35,598 bases of DNA from Pseudomonadota bacterium (GCA_018261735.1 JAGTRM010000036.1:1-35598); one strand, 5' to 3'; counted from the first letter of the stretch, positions 16,256 to 25,008 are shown. Made by a program: numbers and translations. Notes: generated by a model not told the origin, from the sequence alone.

Positions 16256-18163
16256 ATGTGCGAGGGTATGCCCGTGCCATCTGCCAACCTGCTCCAACAG
16301 CAAATTTCCAAGGATGTGCTGCTCGAGAAGTATGCCAAGGGCAGCGAAACTTGTGTTGAAGATGTCTTCGCACGCGTTGCCGGGGCCTTGGCCAGCAACG
16401 AGCCGCAGAACCGGGCTGCGCATGAACAGGCGTTCCTCGATGCTTTTCGGCGCGGTTTCATCTGTGGCGGCCGCATCATGTCGGCGGCGGGAACTCGCCT
16501 GCAATCCACCCTGATCAATTGCTTTGTGCAACCGGTGGGCGACACAGTTTCCGGCTCGGAAAACGGCAAGGCCGGCATATACACGGCCTTGCTGGAATCT
16601 GCGGAAACCATGCGCCGGGGCGGTGGCGTGGGTTACAACTTCTCGGCCATCCGGCCCAAGGGCGCACGGGTGAAAGGAACCGGCAGCCGCGCTTCCGGCC
16701 CGGTTTCCTACATGCAGGTCTTCGATCAATCGTGCAAGACGATCGAATCGGCCGGCGCGCGGCGCGGCGCACAGATGGGCGTGCTCAATGTCGATCATCC
16801 GGACATCCTGGCCTTTATTCATGCCAAGGATCAGGGCGAGATGACCACCTTCAATCTGTCCGTTGGTGTGACCGAGCGGTTCATGCACGCGGTGGAGCAG
16901 GATGCCGACTGGGCGCTGCATCACCGCTGCGAGCCTGATGCCACGGAGCACCCCTCGGCACGGCAGGGCGAAAACGGGCTGTGGGTGTATCGCACGATCA
17001 AGGCCCGGGCGATCTGGGACGACATAATGCGCTCGGCTTACGATCACGCCGAGCCCGGCGTGCTGTTTCTGGACCGGATCAACGCGGACAACAACCTGGC
17101 GTATTGCGAAGCCATCGAGGCGACCAATCCCTGCGGCGAGCAGCCGTTGCCAGACTATGCCAGCTGCTGCCTGGGCTCGATCAACCTGGCCGTGTTCGTT
17201 CGTGCGCCTTTCACGGCCAATGCCCGGCTGGATTGGAACGAAATGGGCGCGGTGGTGAAGCAAGCGGTGCGCATGCTGGATAACGTGCTGGACCTGAGCG
17301 TCTGGCCGCTGCCGCAACAGCAAGAGCAGGCCGCGCAGAAGCGGCGCATCGGACTGGGTTTTACCGGGCTGGGCGATGCGCTGATCATGCTGGGCATTCG
17401 CTACGATTCTGCCGCCGGATGCACAACCGCCGCGCAGATTGCCGAATTCATGCGCAACGAGGCGTACCGGGCCAGCATTGCGCTGGCACAGGAAAAAGGC
17501 CCCTTTCCTCTGTTCGATGCGGACAAATACCTGGCCGCGCCTGGTTTTGCCAGCCGGCTACCCGAGGACATCCGGCAGCAAATCCGTGAACACGGCATTC
17601 GCAATTCGCACCTGTTATCCATCGCGCCAACCGGCACGATCAGCCTGGCCTTTGCTGGCAATGCTTCGAGCGGCATCGAGCCCGTGTTCCGGTGGCGCTA
17701 TCGCCGGATGAAACGCATGTCCGACGGCACGTTCGCGCCTTATTTCGTCGAGGATTATGCCTACCGCCTGGCCCGGGCCATGGGTGTGTTGCAGGAAACG
17801 CTGGATGAACGGGGTGAGGTGGTTTCAATCATCAGCCCCGCAGGCTTTGTATCCGCGCTCGAAATACGCGCGCTGGATCATGTGCTGATGGCTGCGGCGG
17901 TGCAGCCCTTTGTTGATGCGGCCATCTCCAAAACCACCAATATCCCCGCCGATTATCCGTATGAAGACTTCGTTGATCTGTACCTGCAGGCGTGGCGCCT
18001 GGGCTTGAAAGGCATGACCACGTATCGGCCCAACAGGATAACCGGTGCGATACTAGGTTCTGTTGACGTTAGTTACAAAGCTGCGCTGGGGCGGGAAAAT
18101 GCCAGTCACAAGGCATGCGACGCAGACAATAACCAGTTATTTTCAAGGAGCATAACGCAGTGA
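16256..18163 (+). CDS. nrdJ: Adenosylcobalamin-dependent (class II) ribonucleotide reductase, 3' end altered by an insertion
   Basis: Reduces ribonucleotides to deoxyribonucleotides using a B12-derived radical; 635 residues as it now reads. Visible active-site parts are C89 (NCFVQP), the NPCGEQPLP loop with thiyl-radical cysteine 293, C304/C305 ([10 protein letters not shown]), and the phosphate-binding [12 protein letters not shown]. The family text runs to [11 protein letters not shown] (leucine 600). The next 35 codons come from a 265-bp inverted-repeat element; without it the frame would read on for six residues (SKDAAP) and stop. Neither form carries the C-terminal CxxC tail known from longer class II enzymes. 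Start is uncertain: ATG 16256, ATG 16268 or GTG 16274, the last having the best-spaced GAGGG. Confidence 0.88.
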   Translation: MCEGMPVPSANLLQQQISKDVLLEKYAKGSETCVEDVFARVAGALASNEPQNRAAHEQAFLDAFRRGFICGGRIMSAAGTRLQSTLINCFVQPVGDTVSGSENGKAGIYTALLESAETMRRGGGVGYNFSAIRPKGARVKGTGSRASGPVSYMQVFDQSCKTIESAGARRGAQMGVLNVDHPDILAFIHAKDQGEMTTFNLSVGVTERFMHAVEQDADWALHHRCEPDATEHPSARQGENGLWVYRTIKARAIWDDIMRSAYDHAEPGVLFLDRINADNNLAYCEAIEATNPCGEQPLPDYASCCLGSINLAVFVRAPFTANARLDWNEMGAVVKQAVRMLDNVLDLSVWPLPQQQEQAAQKRRIGLGFTGLGDALIMLGIRYDSAAGCTTAAQIAEFMRNEAYRASIALAQEKGPFPLFDADKYLAAPGFASRLPEDIRQQIREHGIRNSHLLSIAPTGTISLAFAGNASSGIEPVFRWRYRRMKRMSDGTFAPYFVEDYAYRLARAMGVLQETLDERGEVVSIISPAGFVSALEIRALDHVLMAAAVQPFVDAAISKTTNIPADYPYEDFVDLYLQAWRLGLKGMTTYRPNRITGAILGSVDVSYKAALGRENASHKACDADNNQLFSRSITQ

Positions 18164-18320
18164 ATGGCGTTTTCCCGCCCCAGCCCTTCGGGTTTGGGGT
18201 ATTTCGAGCGGCTTTCCGCGTTGCAAACCGCTTGCAATACCCGTATTGCAAGCGCTTTGCGCCTTGAAATCCATCTCGAACTGCCCCAAACGCAGTTTTG
18301 TAACCAACGTCAACAGAACC
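18056..18320. mobile_element. 265-bp MITE-like element inserted in the 3' end of nrdJ
   Basis: Terminal inverted repeats of 30 bp with 2 mismatches start GGTTCTGTTGACGTT at each end (18056-18085 and 18291-18320). A TA dinucleotide flanks each end (18054-18055, 18321-18322), fitting a 2-bp target duplication. Inside are a second inverted repeat (18086-18104 / 18165-18183, 19 bp, 1 mismatch) and an 11-bp perfect hairpin (18229-18239 / 18244-18254, CCCG loop). No transposase gene fits. TA duplication occurs with IS630/Tc1-type and some IS5-family elements, so a non-autonomous relative of one of these is likely; the exact family is not determined. Confidence 0.85.
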
Positions 18321-18322
18321 TA

Positions 18323-18343
18323 AGCAAGGATGCGGCGCCCTGA
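18323..18343 (+). pseudogene. Displaced original 3' end of nrdJ
   Basis: If the element and one TA copy are removed, CTA (18053-18055) joins AGC AAG GAT GCG GCG CCC TGA in frame, giving an ending SKDAAP after leucine 600 and a 606-residue protein. These codons are now untranslated, as the altered frame stops at 18163. Confidence 0.75.
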
Positions 18344-18446
18344 TTCGATTCGTACAGGCAGCAGGACATGCGTCTGTGGAAAAAAATCGTAAGGATTCTA
18401 TGATGACCTTAACAGTGTCCTCTGCCACGGCCTGAGGGGAAATGTC

Positions 18447-19106
18447 ATGAAACTCCAGTTTTCACCGGCTAATCCGTTCCGATTGGCCGTAGAGGGCGAT
18501 GAAGAGGTTACGCCCCCGCTACCGCTTTATCGGCGCTATGAAAGCCAGGGCGCGGTGCGCCAGATTTCGTTCTATCTCTCCGGCGAAATCGGCGCACCCA
18601 TTCAATACACCGATCTGCTCTATACCCTGCGCACCGCGACCAAGACCGACATGATTCTGCTGCATCTCAACACGCCCGGCGGCAATTTCGATACCGGTCT
18701 GCAGATCATCAACAATATCGGCGCCAGCGAGGCGCGTGTGATCACGATACTCGAAGCGCGCGCCTACTCGATGGGCGCCCTGATTTTCCTGGCCGGAGAC
18801 GAATTGATCGTCCACGATACCTGCCAGCTGATGTTTCATAACTATTCGTCATCGCTGATCGGCAAAGGCAACGAGCAGCAGGCGCAAGTACTGGCCATCA
18901 GCAAGTGGTTCGAAAAGGTCATGCGCCATGTCTGCAAGCCTTTCCTTGTGGATGATGAAGTCGAGCGGATTCTTCGTGGCGAGGATATCTGGATGGATTC
19001 CGATGAGATTCGCAGGCGTTTGGCGCATTTGCAAAAAGGCGAACCTTCCGTGCCACCCCAAAAGCCCAAGGCGAAAAAAATCAAAGCGATCGAGGGAGAT
19101 TCTTGA
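18447..19106 (+). CDS. ClpP-fold serine protease
   Basis: A 219-residue protein of the Clp protease proteolytic subunit fold. Visible are ISFYLSGEIG, HLNTPGGNFDTGLQI (the N-terminal half of the fold), nucleophile serine 108 (AYSMGA), histidine 131 (MFHNYS) and a likely third residue, aspartate 180 (ILRGEDIWMDSDEI), so the triad seems complete. It diverges from housekeeping ClpP, has a lysine-rich tail (about 205-214) and no ClpX or ClpA next to it; similar stand-alone ClpP-like proteins occur in bacteria and phages. SD GAGGGGA precedes the ATG by about nine bases. The DUF2934 gene follows 107 bases later on the same strand. Confidence 0.8.
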   Translation: MKLQFSPANPFRLAVEGDEEVTPPLPLYRRYESQGAVRQISFYLSGEIGAPIQYTDLLYTLRTATKTDMILLHLNTPGGNFDTGLQIINNIGASEARVITILEARAYSMGALIFLAGDELIVHDTCQLMFHNYSSSLIGKGNEQQAQVLAISKWFEKVMRHVCKPFLVDDEVERILRGEDIWMDSDEIRRRLAHLQKGEPSVPPQKPKAKKIKAIEGDS

Positions 19107-19213
19107 GCTATAACCGTTAAAGAAAATATAAAGATTTGCTACCCGGGAGGGTGGCATACGCAGATAACCGTTAATTTGAAGTACATTTTTTGTCTAAAAC
19201 CGAGAGGAATACC

Positions 19214-19504
19214 ATGCCGACCAACACGCCCGCCGCCCCCAAAAAGACAACGCGCAAAGCTGCAAGTACCGTTTCTGCAAGCAAGCCCGAAGCTGCCGCT
19301 GCGGAGGCTCCGGTTAAAAAACGGACCCGAAAGGTTGCCAAGCCGAACGGGATTTCCCCGGAAGAGCGCCATCATCTCATCGAGGTCGCAGCGTATTACC
19401 TTGCTGAACGACGCGGTTTTGGCGAGGGTTCCTATCACGATGACTGGCTGCAGGCTGAAAGAGAAATAGACCAGATGATTGCAGCGGGGAAATTCGCCTC
19501 CTGA
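19214..19504 (+). CDS. DUF2934-domain protein
   Basis: A 96-residue protein. The first half is a low-complexity Ala/Lys/Thr/Pro tail (MPTNTPAAPKKTTRKAAS onward) with several basic clusters, as in small nucleic-acid-binding proteins. The second half (about 48-90) is a DUF2934 domain: ISPEERHHLIEVAAYYLAE then RRGFGEGSYHDDWLQAE. Function unknown. SD GAGAGGAA lies about seven bases before ATG 19214; an in-frame ATG at 19190 lacks one. Confidence 0.82.
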   Translation: MPTNTPAAPKKTTRKAASTVSASKPEAAAAEAPVKKRTRKVAKPNGISPEERHHLIEVAAYYLAERRGFGEGSYHDDWLQAEREIDQMIAAGKFAS

Positions 19505-19520
19505 TCCTATCCCTGGCCGA

Positions 19521-19550
19521 TAAAAAACCCGTCTTCCGAAGAAGGCGGGT
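19521..19550 (-). terminator. Terminator for mdh (leftward)
   Basis: ACCCGTCTTC (19527-19536) pairs with GAAGGCGGGT (19541-19550), one G-T wobble, CGAA loop. The run of six A at 19522-19527 becomes a T-run after the stem on the minus strand, so it suits transcription leaving mdh. Confidence 0.65.
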
Positions 19551-19711
19551 CAGGCTGCTGACAAAGTGGCAGGCATGCTTTATCAAGTCCCGGCAAAGCC
19601 GGGCCTATTCTCGCAATTGCTTGATTTCGCAGCCTTCTTGTTTTATTCCCACCCCTTCCGTCCCCTCCTTGAGGGGATACCTTGCTTCGCAAGTGGGTTT
19701 GTCATCAATCC

Positions 19712-19740
19712 GACCCGTCTTTCAAAAAGACGGGTCTTTT
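19712..19740 (+). terminator. Terminator for the rightward DUF2934 transcript
   Basis: GACCCGTCTTT (19712-19722) and AAAGACGGGTC (19726-19736) form a perfect 11-bp stem followed by TTTT on the plus strand. Between it and the preceding hairpin at 19527 lies a further CCCGGC / GCCGGG hairpin (about 19590-19604). The 265-base gap 19505-19769 holds no gene. Confidence 0.75.
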
Positions 19741-19769
19741 CATAGATGAGACAGCTTGCAAGTGCTGTT

Positions 19770-20750
19770 TCAGGCCAGCAAATGCTGGATGGCATCACGC
19801 TCTTCGCACAGTTCCTTGAACGAGGCATCCATCTTTGCGCGGCTGAAGGCGTTGATTTCCAGGCCATGCACGATTTCGTACTTGCCGTCCTTGCAGGTTA
19901 CCGGGTAGCCAAAGATCACGCCGCTGTAGCCGTATTCGCCGGTGGCGGGGATGCCCATCGTGACCCAGTCGCCTTCGGCCGTGCCCAGTGCCCAGCTGCG
20001 CATGTGGTCAACAGCGGCATTGGCGGCGGAAGCTGCGGAAGAGAGCCCGCGCGCCTTGATCACGGCGGCGCCGCGCTGTTGCACGGTCGGGATGAATTCG
20101 GATTCCAGCCAGGATTGATCGTTGATCAGTGCCGCTGCGTTCTGTCCCTTGACCTCGGCGTGGAAGATATCCGGGTATTGCGTGGCGGAATGGTTGCCCC
20201 ACACCGTCATCTTCTTCACATCGGTCACGGTGGTGCCGGTTTTCTGGGCGATCTGGGTCAGCGCGCGGTTGTGGTCCAGGCGCAGCATGGCGGTGAAATT
20301 GGCCGGGTTCAGGTCGGGCGCGCTCTTCATGGCAATGTAGGCATTGGTATTGGCCGGGTTGCCCACCACCAGCACTTTCACATCGCGACTGGCCACTTCA
20401 TTGAGCGCCTTGCCCTGGGTGGTGAAGATGGCGCCATTGGCTTCCAGCAGATCCTTGCGTTCCATGCCCGGGCCGCGCGGGCGGGCACCGACCAGCAACG
20501 CGTAATCCACATCCTTGAAGGCCACTTTCGGATCATCGGTTTGCACGATGCCGGCCAGCAGCGGGAAAGCGCAATCGTCCAGCTCCATGACCACGCCCGC
20601 CAGTGCGGGCATTGAGGGCGTGATATCCAGTAGTTGCAGGATAACCGGTTGATCCGGCCCCAGCATGGCGCCGGAAGCAATGCGGAACAGCAAACTGTAG
20701 CCGATTTGGCCGGCAGCGCCGGTTACGGCAACGCGGACAGGTTTTTTCAT
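19770..20750 (-). CDS. mdh: Malate dehydrogenase
   Basis: NAD-dependent oxidation of malate to oxaloacetate in the TCA cycle. The 326-residue cytosolic enzyme has the nucleotide-binding GAAGQIG (11-17), substrate arginines R92 and R98 in [14 protein letters not shown]131 (VGNPANTN), R162 (LDHNRA) and catalytic H187 ([11 protein letters not shown]). This is the long proteobacterial/cytosolic-type form rather than the 312-residue E. coli type. SD TGGAG lies about nine bases before the ATG. It is divergent from the GntR gene across a 212-base region with three dyads, which suggests shared control with the rest of the TCA island. Confidence 0.95.
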   Translation of the reverse strand: MKKPVRVAVTGAAGQIGYSLLFRIASGAMLGPDQPVILQLLDITPSMPALAGVVMELDDCAFPLLAGIVQTDDPKVAFKDVDYALLVGARPRGPGMERKDLLEANGAIFTTQGKALNEVASRDVKVLVVGNPANTNAYIAMKSAPDLNPANFTAMLRLDHNRALTQIAQKTGTTVTDVKKMTVWGNHSATQYPDIFHAEVKGQNAAALINDQSWLESEFIPTVQQRGAAVIKARGLSSAASAANAAVDHMRSWALGTAEGDWVTMGIPATGEYGYSGVIFGYPVTCKDGKYEIVHGLEINAFSRAKMDASFKELCEERDAIQHLLA

Positions 20751-20852
20751 TTTTTTGAACTCCAGTGTTTTGGGTTGGGTCTGGGCGACTGTTGTGTGTA
20801 GTGCGTCACCTGTTGATTACAACTGCGTTTGTAAGTGGAGTTTAGCATTTTT

Positions 20853-20921
20853 TGCGAAGTGTTCGCATTTACTGTTGTACGGGTTTACCCGATGAAAGAT
20901 ATCTTTTGTCTTATATAAGAC
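20853..20921. promoter_or_regulatory. Three dyad elements between mdh and the GntR gene
   Basis: TGCGAA-GTG-TTCGCA (20853-20867), CGGGT-TT-ACCCG (20880-20891) and the perfect 14-bp palindrome GTCTTATATAAGAC (20908-20921) stand in a row. The last has the size, AT-rich core and GT...AC ends usual for GntR-family operators and lies 42 bases before the regulator start, so autoregulation plus control of mdh is the simplest reading. Binding is inferred, not shown. Confidence 0.6.
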
Positions 20922-20962
20922 TATGCTAGACTGATTCTCAATAACATGGTAAAAAGTTACAA

Positions 20963-21679
20963 ATGATGAAAAAACTGGCTGCTCAACCTCTGTATCAACA
21001 AGTGCGCAAGGAGGTCCTTGCTGCCATCAAGGGCGGGGAATGGCTTGCGGACGAATCCTTGCCCAGCGAGATTGATCTGGCGCGGCGTTTCGGTGTGAGT
21101 CAGGGTACGGTACGCAAGGCGCTGGATGCCCTAGTGGTGGAAGACGTGCTCTACCGGCGCCAGGGTGTGGGTACTTTCGTGGCGGGTGTTCGCGACGATG
21201 TGCTTTGCGCGCATTTCGCCTCGCCGGCGGAGGCGGATGGCGTCGGGGTGGCGGTGGAGTTTCTCTCCTGTCTGCGCATCCATGCCGGGGAAGTGTTCGC
21301 GGATATGCTGGGTTTGCGTCGTGGTACTACCTTGTGGCAGGTGCGTCGTATGTTGCGGGTGCGGGGTGATGCTGTCGGCGTGGAAGAGTTGTTGCTGCCG
21401 GAAACTTTTTTCCCTGCCCTGGAGGCGCGGCGCCTGCGTGAATTGAAAGGCAATTTGCGCGAGCTGATCTGGCGGGATCATGGTGCCAGGCTGGTGGATG
21501 ATCCCGTGCGTTACCGCGCGGTGCCGGCGGCCATCACCGAAGCCAGGCTTTTGCAGGTTGAATTGAATGAACCCTTGTTGCAGCTTTCAAGGCTTTCCCG
21601 TGATTACGAAGGCCTGCCCCAGTTGTGGAGTGTGGCCTGGCTGAAAACCGATAGATTGTCTTATGTGCCGCAGGCGTGA
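20963..21679 (+). CDS. GntR family (HutC-type) transcriptional regulator
   Basis: A 238-residue DNA-binding regulator. The N-terminal winged helix (about 8-75) has LYQQVRKEVLAAIKGGEW, LPSEIDLARRFGVSQGTVRKAL and the wing YRRQGVGTFVA. The remainder (about 90-235) matches a UTRA ligand-binding domain (LWQVRRMLRVRGDAVGVEE; ending with PLLQLSRLSRDYEG). It stands directly upstream of and in line with sdhC, so it most likely senses a TCA-related metabolite and controls this island; the ligand is unknown. Two ATGs (20963, 20966) are possible; no strong SD. Confidence 0.88.
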   Translation: MMKKLAAQPLYQQVRKEVLAAIKGGEWLADESLPSEIDLARRFGVSQGTVRKALDALVVEDVLYRRQGVGTFVAGVRDDVLCAHFASPAEADGVGVAVEFLSCLRIHAGEVFADMLGLRRGTTLWQVRRMLRVRGDAVGVEELLLPETFFPALEARRLRELKGNLRELIWRDHGARLVDDPVRYRAVPAAITEARLLQVELNEPLLQLSRLSRDYEGLPQLWSVAWLKTDRLSYVPQA

Positions 21680-21751
21680 AAGCGTGTTCCGGTCAGGCAG
21701 TAAGTGAAGTTGTCGTAGTTAGTAATAAGTAAATGAAGTAACCAATAAACC

Positions 21752-21776
21752 CGCAAACAAGACGGGTGTTTTGCCA
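21752..21776 (+). promoter_or_regulatory. Hairpin in the sdhC leader
   Basis: In the 116-base gap before sdhC, CCCG and CGGG within CCCGCAAACAAGACGGG can pair, with AAA / TTT extending the stem imperfectly, followed by TTTTGCC. It could be a weak terminator of the regulator transcript or a leader structure. The rest of the gap is AT-rich and may hold a promoter for sdh, but no clear -35/-10 pair is seen. Confidence 0.35.
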
Positions 21777-21795
21777 ACAATACGGAGAAAAACGA

Positions 21796-22170
21796 ATGTA
21801 TCCCTCTCGCCCCAAGCATCTTGCGCTCTGGCAGATTCGTCTGCCGTTGCCGGGTGTAGTTTCCATCATGCATCGTGTCAGCGGTGCGGCCCTGTTTGTC
21901 GTTATCCCGTTCCTGCTGTACGCGCTGGAAGGTTCGCTTTCCTCGGCTGAGCGCTATGCCGCGTTCAAGGCCTGCATTGCACAGCCTTTGGTCAAACTTT
22001 TCCTGCTGGGTGTGTTGTGGGCCTTCCTGCATCACGCCTGTGCCGGCGTGCGCTATCTACTGATGGATGTGCATGTAGGCGTCGATCTGCCGGCAGCGCG
22101 CCTGAGCGCCAAGCTGGTGCTGGTGGTGAGCCTGTTGCTGACCGCCTTGATTGGAGCATTGTCATGGTAA
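21796..22170 (+). CDS. sdhC: Succinate dehydrogenase cytochrome b556 subunit
   Basis: A 124-residue membrane anchor of complex II with three hydrophobic helices. Quinone-site residues S23 and R27 occur in SIMHRVSG, and the heme-axial histidine is H80 in HHACAGVRYLLMD. SD GGAG lies eight bases before ATG 21796; the longer frame from TTG 21766 is rejected. Its last seven bases overlap sdhD, giving tight coupling. Confidence 0.93.
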   Translation: MYPSRPKHLALWQIRLPLPGVVSIMHRVSGAALFVVIPFLLYALEGSLSSAERYAAFKACIAQPLVKLFLLGVLWAFLHHACAGVRYLLMDVHVGVDLPAARLSAKLVLVVSLLLTALIGALSW

Positions 22171-22514
22171 ATCGACATCTGACGGGTGCGCATTACGGCT
22201 TGCGCGATTGGCTGGTGCAGCGCCTGACTGCGGTGGTGATCCTGTTTTATGCCGCAGCGATGATTGCCTTTCTGCTACTGGCGGTCGGCGTGTCGTTTGA
22301 AGGCTGGAAGGCCTTGTTCTCCCTGGTCTGGGTCAAGGTATTGACCACGGTATCGATGCTGGCGCTGCTTTGGCATGCCTGGATCGGTATGCGGGATATC
22401 TGGATGGATTACATCAAGCCGGCAGGCGTGCGCATTGCGATGCACACATTGACTGCGCTGTGGCTGATCGGTTCGCTGGTTTACATGATCAAAGTAGTGT
22501 GGGGTGCGCAATGA
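22164..22514 (+). CDS. sdhD: Succinate dehydrogenase hydrophobic anchor subunit
   Basis: A 116-residue membrane anchor with three helices. The segment [16 protein letters not shown] (71-86) holds histidine 71 and the quinone-site D82-Y83, matching E. coli SdhD closely. The start overlaps the sdhC end, with TTGGAG inside sdhC as SD; the stop overlaps the sdhA start by ATGA. Confidence 0.93.
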   Translation: MVNRHLTGAHYGLRDWLVQRLTAVVILFYAAAMIAFLLLAVGVSFEGWKALFSLVWVKVLTTVSMLALLWHAWIGMRDIWMDYIKPAGVRIAMHTLTALWLIGSLVYMIKVVWGAQ

Positions 22515-24277
22515 CTGTTCCTGTCCGTAAATTCGATGCCGTGATTGTCGGCGCGGGCGGCGCCGGTTTGCGCGCCGCGCTGCAACTCTCCGAGGCTGGT
22601 CTCAAGACCGCCGTGATTTCCAAGGTTTTCCCCACCCGTTCGCACACGGTTGCGGCGCAAGGCGGCATTTCCGCTTCGCTTGGCAATGTGCAGGAAGACA
22701 AGTGGGAATGGCATATGTACGACACCGTGAAGGGATCGGACTGGCTGGGTGACCAGGATGCCATCGAGTTCATGTGCCGTCAGGCGCCGGAAGTCGTGGT
22801 TGAGCTGGAACACTTCGGCATGCCGTTCGACCGTCTGGAAAACGGCAAGATCTACCAGCGTCCGTTCGGCGGCCACATGGCCAACAACGGCAAGACGCCG
22901 GTCGAGCGCGCCTGTGCCGCGGCGGACCGTACCGGCCACGCCATGCTGCATACGCTTTACCAGCGCAACGTGCGCGCCCAGACCCAGTTCTTTGTGGAAT
23001 GGCTGGCGCTCGATCTGATCCGCGATGCCGAAGGCGACGTGGTCGGCGTAACCGCACTGGAAATGGAAACCGGCGAGATGGTCGTGTTTCATGCCAAGGC
23101 AGTGCTGTTCGCCACCGGCGGTTCCGGGCGCATTTACGCGGCTTCGACCAACGCCTTTATCAATACCGGCGATGGCCTGGGCATGTCGGTGCGTGCCGGT
23201 ATTCCGCTCGAAGACATGGAATTCTGGCAATTCCACCCGACCGGCGTGGCTGGTGCCGGCGTGCTGATCACCGAAGGCGTGCGTGGCGAAGGTGGCATTC
23301 TGCTCAACGGCAATGGCGAGCGCTTCATGGAGCGCTATGCGCCGAACGCCAAGGATCTGGCCAGCCGCGACGTGGTATCGCGCGCGATGGCGCTGGAAAT
23401 CCTCGAAGGGCGGGGGTGTGGTAAAGACAAGGATCACGTGCTGCTGAAACTCGACCATATCGGCCCGGAAAAGATCATGAGCAAGCTGCCGGGCATCCGC
23501 GAAATCGCGATCAAGTTTGCCGGTGTCGACCCGATCAAGGATCCGATCCCGGTGGTGCCGACCTGCCATTACCAGATGGGCGGCATTCCCACCAACTACA
23601 AGGGCGAAGTGGTGGCGCCCAAGGACGGTAACCCGGAAGTGCGCGTGAACGGCTTCTATGCCGCCGGCGAATGTGCCTGCGCCTCGGTGCACGGCGCCAA
23701 CCGCCTGGGAACAAACTCGCTGCTCGATCTGGTGGTGTTCGGCAAGGCTGCCGGCAACAGCATGATCGACTTCATCAGGAACGAGCGCCCGGCACTCAAG
23801 CCGCTGCCGGCCAATGCCGCGGAGTTCTCGCAAGCCCGGCTCGCCCGGCTGGAAAACCAGACCGGCGGCGAGGAAGTGGCCGATGTGCGTGCCGACATGC
23901 AGAAATGCGTGCAACTGCGCGCCGGCGTATTCCGCAACTCGGAAAACCTGGCTCGCGGCGTCGCAGAGATCAAGGCGATTGCCGAGCGCGCCAAGCGCAC
24001 CCAGATCAAGGACAAATCGCGCGTGTTCAATACCGCCCGCATCGAGGCGCTGGAGCTCGACAACCTGATCGAGGTGGCCGTGGCCACGCTGGTCTGCGCC
24101 GAGGCGCGCAAGGAATCGCGCGGCGCGCATGCACACGATGATTTTCCGGACCGTCACGATGAGGAATGGATGAAGCACACGCTCTATGACGGCCAGTCGC
24201 GCCAGCTCGCTTACAAGCCGGTGCACACCAAACCATTATCGATCGACTATATCGCGCCGCAGAAGCGCGTCTACTAA
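22511..24277 (+). CDS. sdhA: Succinate dehydrogenase flavoprotein subunit
   Basis: The 588-residue catalytic subunit of complex II, oxidising succinate to fumarate. FAD-binding GAGGAG (14-19), covalent flavin histidine 45 in [10 protein letters not shown], the substrate segment [16 protein letters not shown] and the [18 protein letters not shown] region are all present. The start is set by the 4-base overlap with sdhD; a longer in-frame extension upstream lies inside sdhD and is rejected. The flavin is expected to be attached with help of SdhE, encoded two genes on. Confidence 0.97.
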   Translation: MTVPVRKFDAVIVGAGGAGLRAALQLSEAGLKTAVISKVFPTRSHTVAAQGGISASLGNVQEDKWEWHMYDTVKGSDWLGDQDAIEFMCRQAPEVVVELEHFGMPFDRLENGKIYQRPFGGHMANNGKTPVERACAAADRTGHAMLHTLYQRNVRAQTQFFVEWLALDLIRDAEGDVVGVTALEMETGEMVVFHAKAVLFATGGSGRIYAASTNAFINTGDGLGMSVRAGIPLEDMEFWQFHPTGVAGAGVLITEGVRGEGGILLNGNGERFMERYAPNAKDLASRDVVSRAMALEILEGRGCGKDKDHVLLKLDHIGPEKIMSKLPGIREIAIKFAGVDPIKDPIPVVPTCHYQMGGIPTNYKGEVVAPKDGNPEVRVNGFYAAGECACASVHGANRLGTNSLLDLVVFGKAAGNSMIDFIRNERPALKPLPANAAEFSQARLARLENQTGGEEVADVRADMQKCVQLRAGVFRNSENLARGVAEIKAIAERAKRTQIKDKSRVFNTARIEALELDNLIEVAVATLVCAEARKESRGAHAHDDFPDRHDEEWMKHTLYDGQSRQLAYKPVHTKPLSIDYIAPQKRVY

Positions 24278-24295
24278 AGCTTCCGGAGAGCCACG

Positions 24296-24997
24296 ATGAA
24301 AATGCACTTCAAGATTTATCGCTTCAACCCGGATGTCGACCAGAAGCCGTACATGCAGGACTACCACGTTGAGCTGGAGCCGGCCGACAAGAAGCTGCTC
24401 GATGCCCTGGTGCGCCTGAAGGCGGTCGACGATACCCTGACTTTCCGCCGTTCCTGCCGCGAAGGCGTGTGCGGATCGGATGCGATGAACATCAACGGCA
24501 AGAACGGCCTGGCCTGCATTACCGATGTCGCCGGCCTGAAGCAGCCGGTCGAGATCCGCCCGTTGCCCGGCCTGCCGGTGATCCGCGATCTGATCGTCGA
24601 CATGACGCAGTTCTTCAAGCAATACCACTCGATCAAGCCTTACCTGATCAACGAAGGCCCGAAACCCGACCGCGAGCGGCTGCAAAGCCCGGAAGACCGT
24701 AAGGAACTCGATGGCCTGTACGAGTGCATCCTGTGCGCCTGCTGTTCGACCTCTTGCCCATCGTTCTGGTGGAACCCGGACAAGTTCGTCGGCCCGGCCG
24801 GCCTTCTGGCCGCCTACCGCTTCATTGCCGATACCCGCGATGAAGCTACGACCGAGCGGCTCGACAATCTGGAAGACCCGTACCGCTTGTTCCGTTGCCA
24901 CACGATCATGAATTGCGTCGATGTCTGCCCGAAGGAGCTCAATCCGACCAAGGCCATCGGCAAGATCAAGGATTTGATGGTCAAGCGCATCGTCTAG
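24296..24997 (+). CDS. sdhB: Succinate dehydrogenase iron-sulfur subunit
   Basis: A 233-residue electron-transfer subunit. The [2Fe-2S] ligands lie in SCREGVCGSD and GLAC (C54, C59, D62, C74); the [4Fe-4S] and [3Fe-4S] ligands are C144, C147, C150, C154 (CILCACCSTSC) and C201, C207, C211 (CHTIMNCVDVC). The aspartate in the third plant-type position is usual for proteobacteria. SD CCGGAGAG precedes the ATG; it lies 18 bases after sdhA. Confidence 0.97.
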   Translation: MKMHFKIYRFNPDVDQKPYMQDYHVELEPADKKLLDALVRLKAVDDTLTFRRSCREGVCGSDAMNINGKNGLACITDVAGLKQPVEIRPLPGLPVIRDLIVDMTQFFKQYHSIKPYLINEGPKPDRERLQSPEDRKELDGLYECILCACCSTSCPSFWWNPDKFVGPAGLLAAYRFIADTRDEATTERLDNLEDPYRLFRCHTIMNCVDVCPKELNPTKAIGKIKDLMVKRIV

Positions 24998-25008
24998 GGA
25001 GTACGCAA

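Noticed and set aside
18056..18320. An IS6/IS26-type insertion, because of the GGTTCTGTTG ends
   Set aside because: IS6 elements make 8-bp duplications; here only TA is duplicated, and no transposase is present.
18069..18428. A 119-codon minus-strand frame through the inserted element, as a possible transposase remnant
   Set aside because: No catalytic motif or family resemblance; it is only the reverse reading of the inverted-repeat element plus nrdJ flank.
22481..24226. A 581-codon minus-strand open frame opposite sdhA
   Set aside because: Same kind of antisense shadow; no SD, no domain, same skewed composition.
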